Assembly: GCA_949361645.1 (NCBI GenBank) | Contig: OX442422.1 | Span: 2,218,580 to 2,282,579, forward strand | Direction: 5' to 3' | Length of the DNA: 64,000 nt | From: Spongilla lacustris | Taxonomy: Eukaryota; Porifera; Demospongiae; Spongillida; Spongillidae | Shown: positions 63,900-64,000 of the stretch, in pieces | Position numbering within the stretch: the stretch's first letter is position 1 | Layout: each line of letters opens with the position of its first letter | Notes under the pieces: model-generated | Told to the model about the DNA's origin: nothing | The model's database searches: none | The model's input: only the letters and a program-made list of their open reading frames with translations | Program-made: the position numbers and the translations under genes

Positions 63900-64000
63900 C
63901 CTACGTTTCATTACATTATAAAATAATATTATAATTATTATTGTAGTCGTGTTATAAAAATGCTTCTTGTTTGAATCGCTATATCTCCCGAACGGTTAAA
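63900..64000. repeat. Diverged relative of the 865-bp palindrome arm
   Basis: GTTATAAAAATGCTTCTTGT, TTGAATCGCTATATCTCC and CGAACGGTTAA parallel TTATAAAAATGCATTACGTT, TTGATTTGCTATAACTTCC and GAACAGTTAA in the left arm at 41585-41635. The copy runs off the window. Confidence 0.65.

Overview
This window looks like nuclear DNA from an early-branching marine invertebrate, most likely a sponge (inference). Coding sequence is sparse and split by short GT-AG introns. The few host-like genes are a cAMP-receptor-like seven-helix GPCR, a P-loop ATPase with a mitochondrial-type N-terminus, single-repeat ankyrin exons and a multi-pass membrane protein. The rest is a mosaic of DNA transposons, truncated retroelements, long palindromes, minisatellites and poly-G/poly-C tracts. 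There is nothing bacterial about the layout: no operons, no ribosome binding sites, no CRISPR.

Layout. 1-12 kb is intergenic and repeat-rich: a GT microsatellite, a 160-bp tandem repeat with G-runs, a cluster of tiny GC-rich hairpins, an 18-bp minisatellite, and one retroelement 3' fragment near 10.4 kb. 12.2-13.2 kb is an intact single-exon GPCR on the minus strand. 14.4-15 kb is a retroelement fragment. 16.2-22.3 kb is a decayed minus-strand array of ankyrin exons, part of it tandemly duplicated and broken by a 745-bp transposon with a 5-bp target duplication. 25.1-26.5 kb is the ATPase gene, followed at 27.0-27.7 kb by a frameshifted partial copy. 28.5-33.5 kb holds three separate hAT-related pieces, one of them a complete short element with a perfect 8-bp target duplication, and a 305-bp palindrome.

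35.5-44 kb carries a 300-bp AGGG array, a decayed integrase, and an eight-exon minus-strand gene for a multi-pass membrane protein whose exon phases all agree. Its introns hold a minisatellite, a retroelement fragment with its own target duplication, a 31-bp-TIR element and an 870-bp palindrome. 44-50 kb has hAT-like ends, a GCGGAACTG repeat, an OTU-like fragment and Ty3/gypsy Gag and RNase H remnants around a GTACAGGCC minisatellite. 50-55 kb has candidate exons of an unrecognised minus-strand gene and a 20-bp minisatellite present at two sites. 55-59 kb has two more retroelement fragments. 62-62.7 kb is a TTAA-flanked element with 24-bp inverted ends. The right edge (63.17 kb onward) holds the first two exons of an unrecognised plus-strand gene.

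The genes do not form a pathway. The window records repeated invasion and local duplication around four or five host genes. All family names come from residue patterns read by eye, with no database search.
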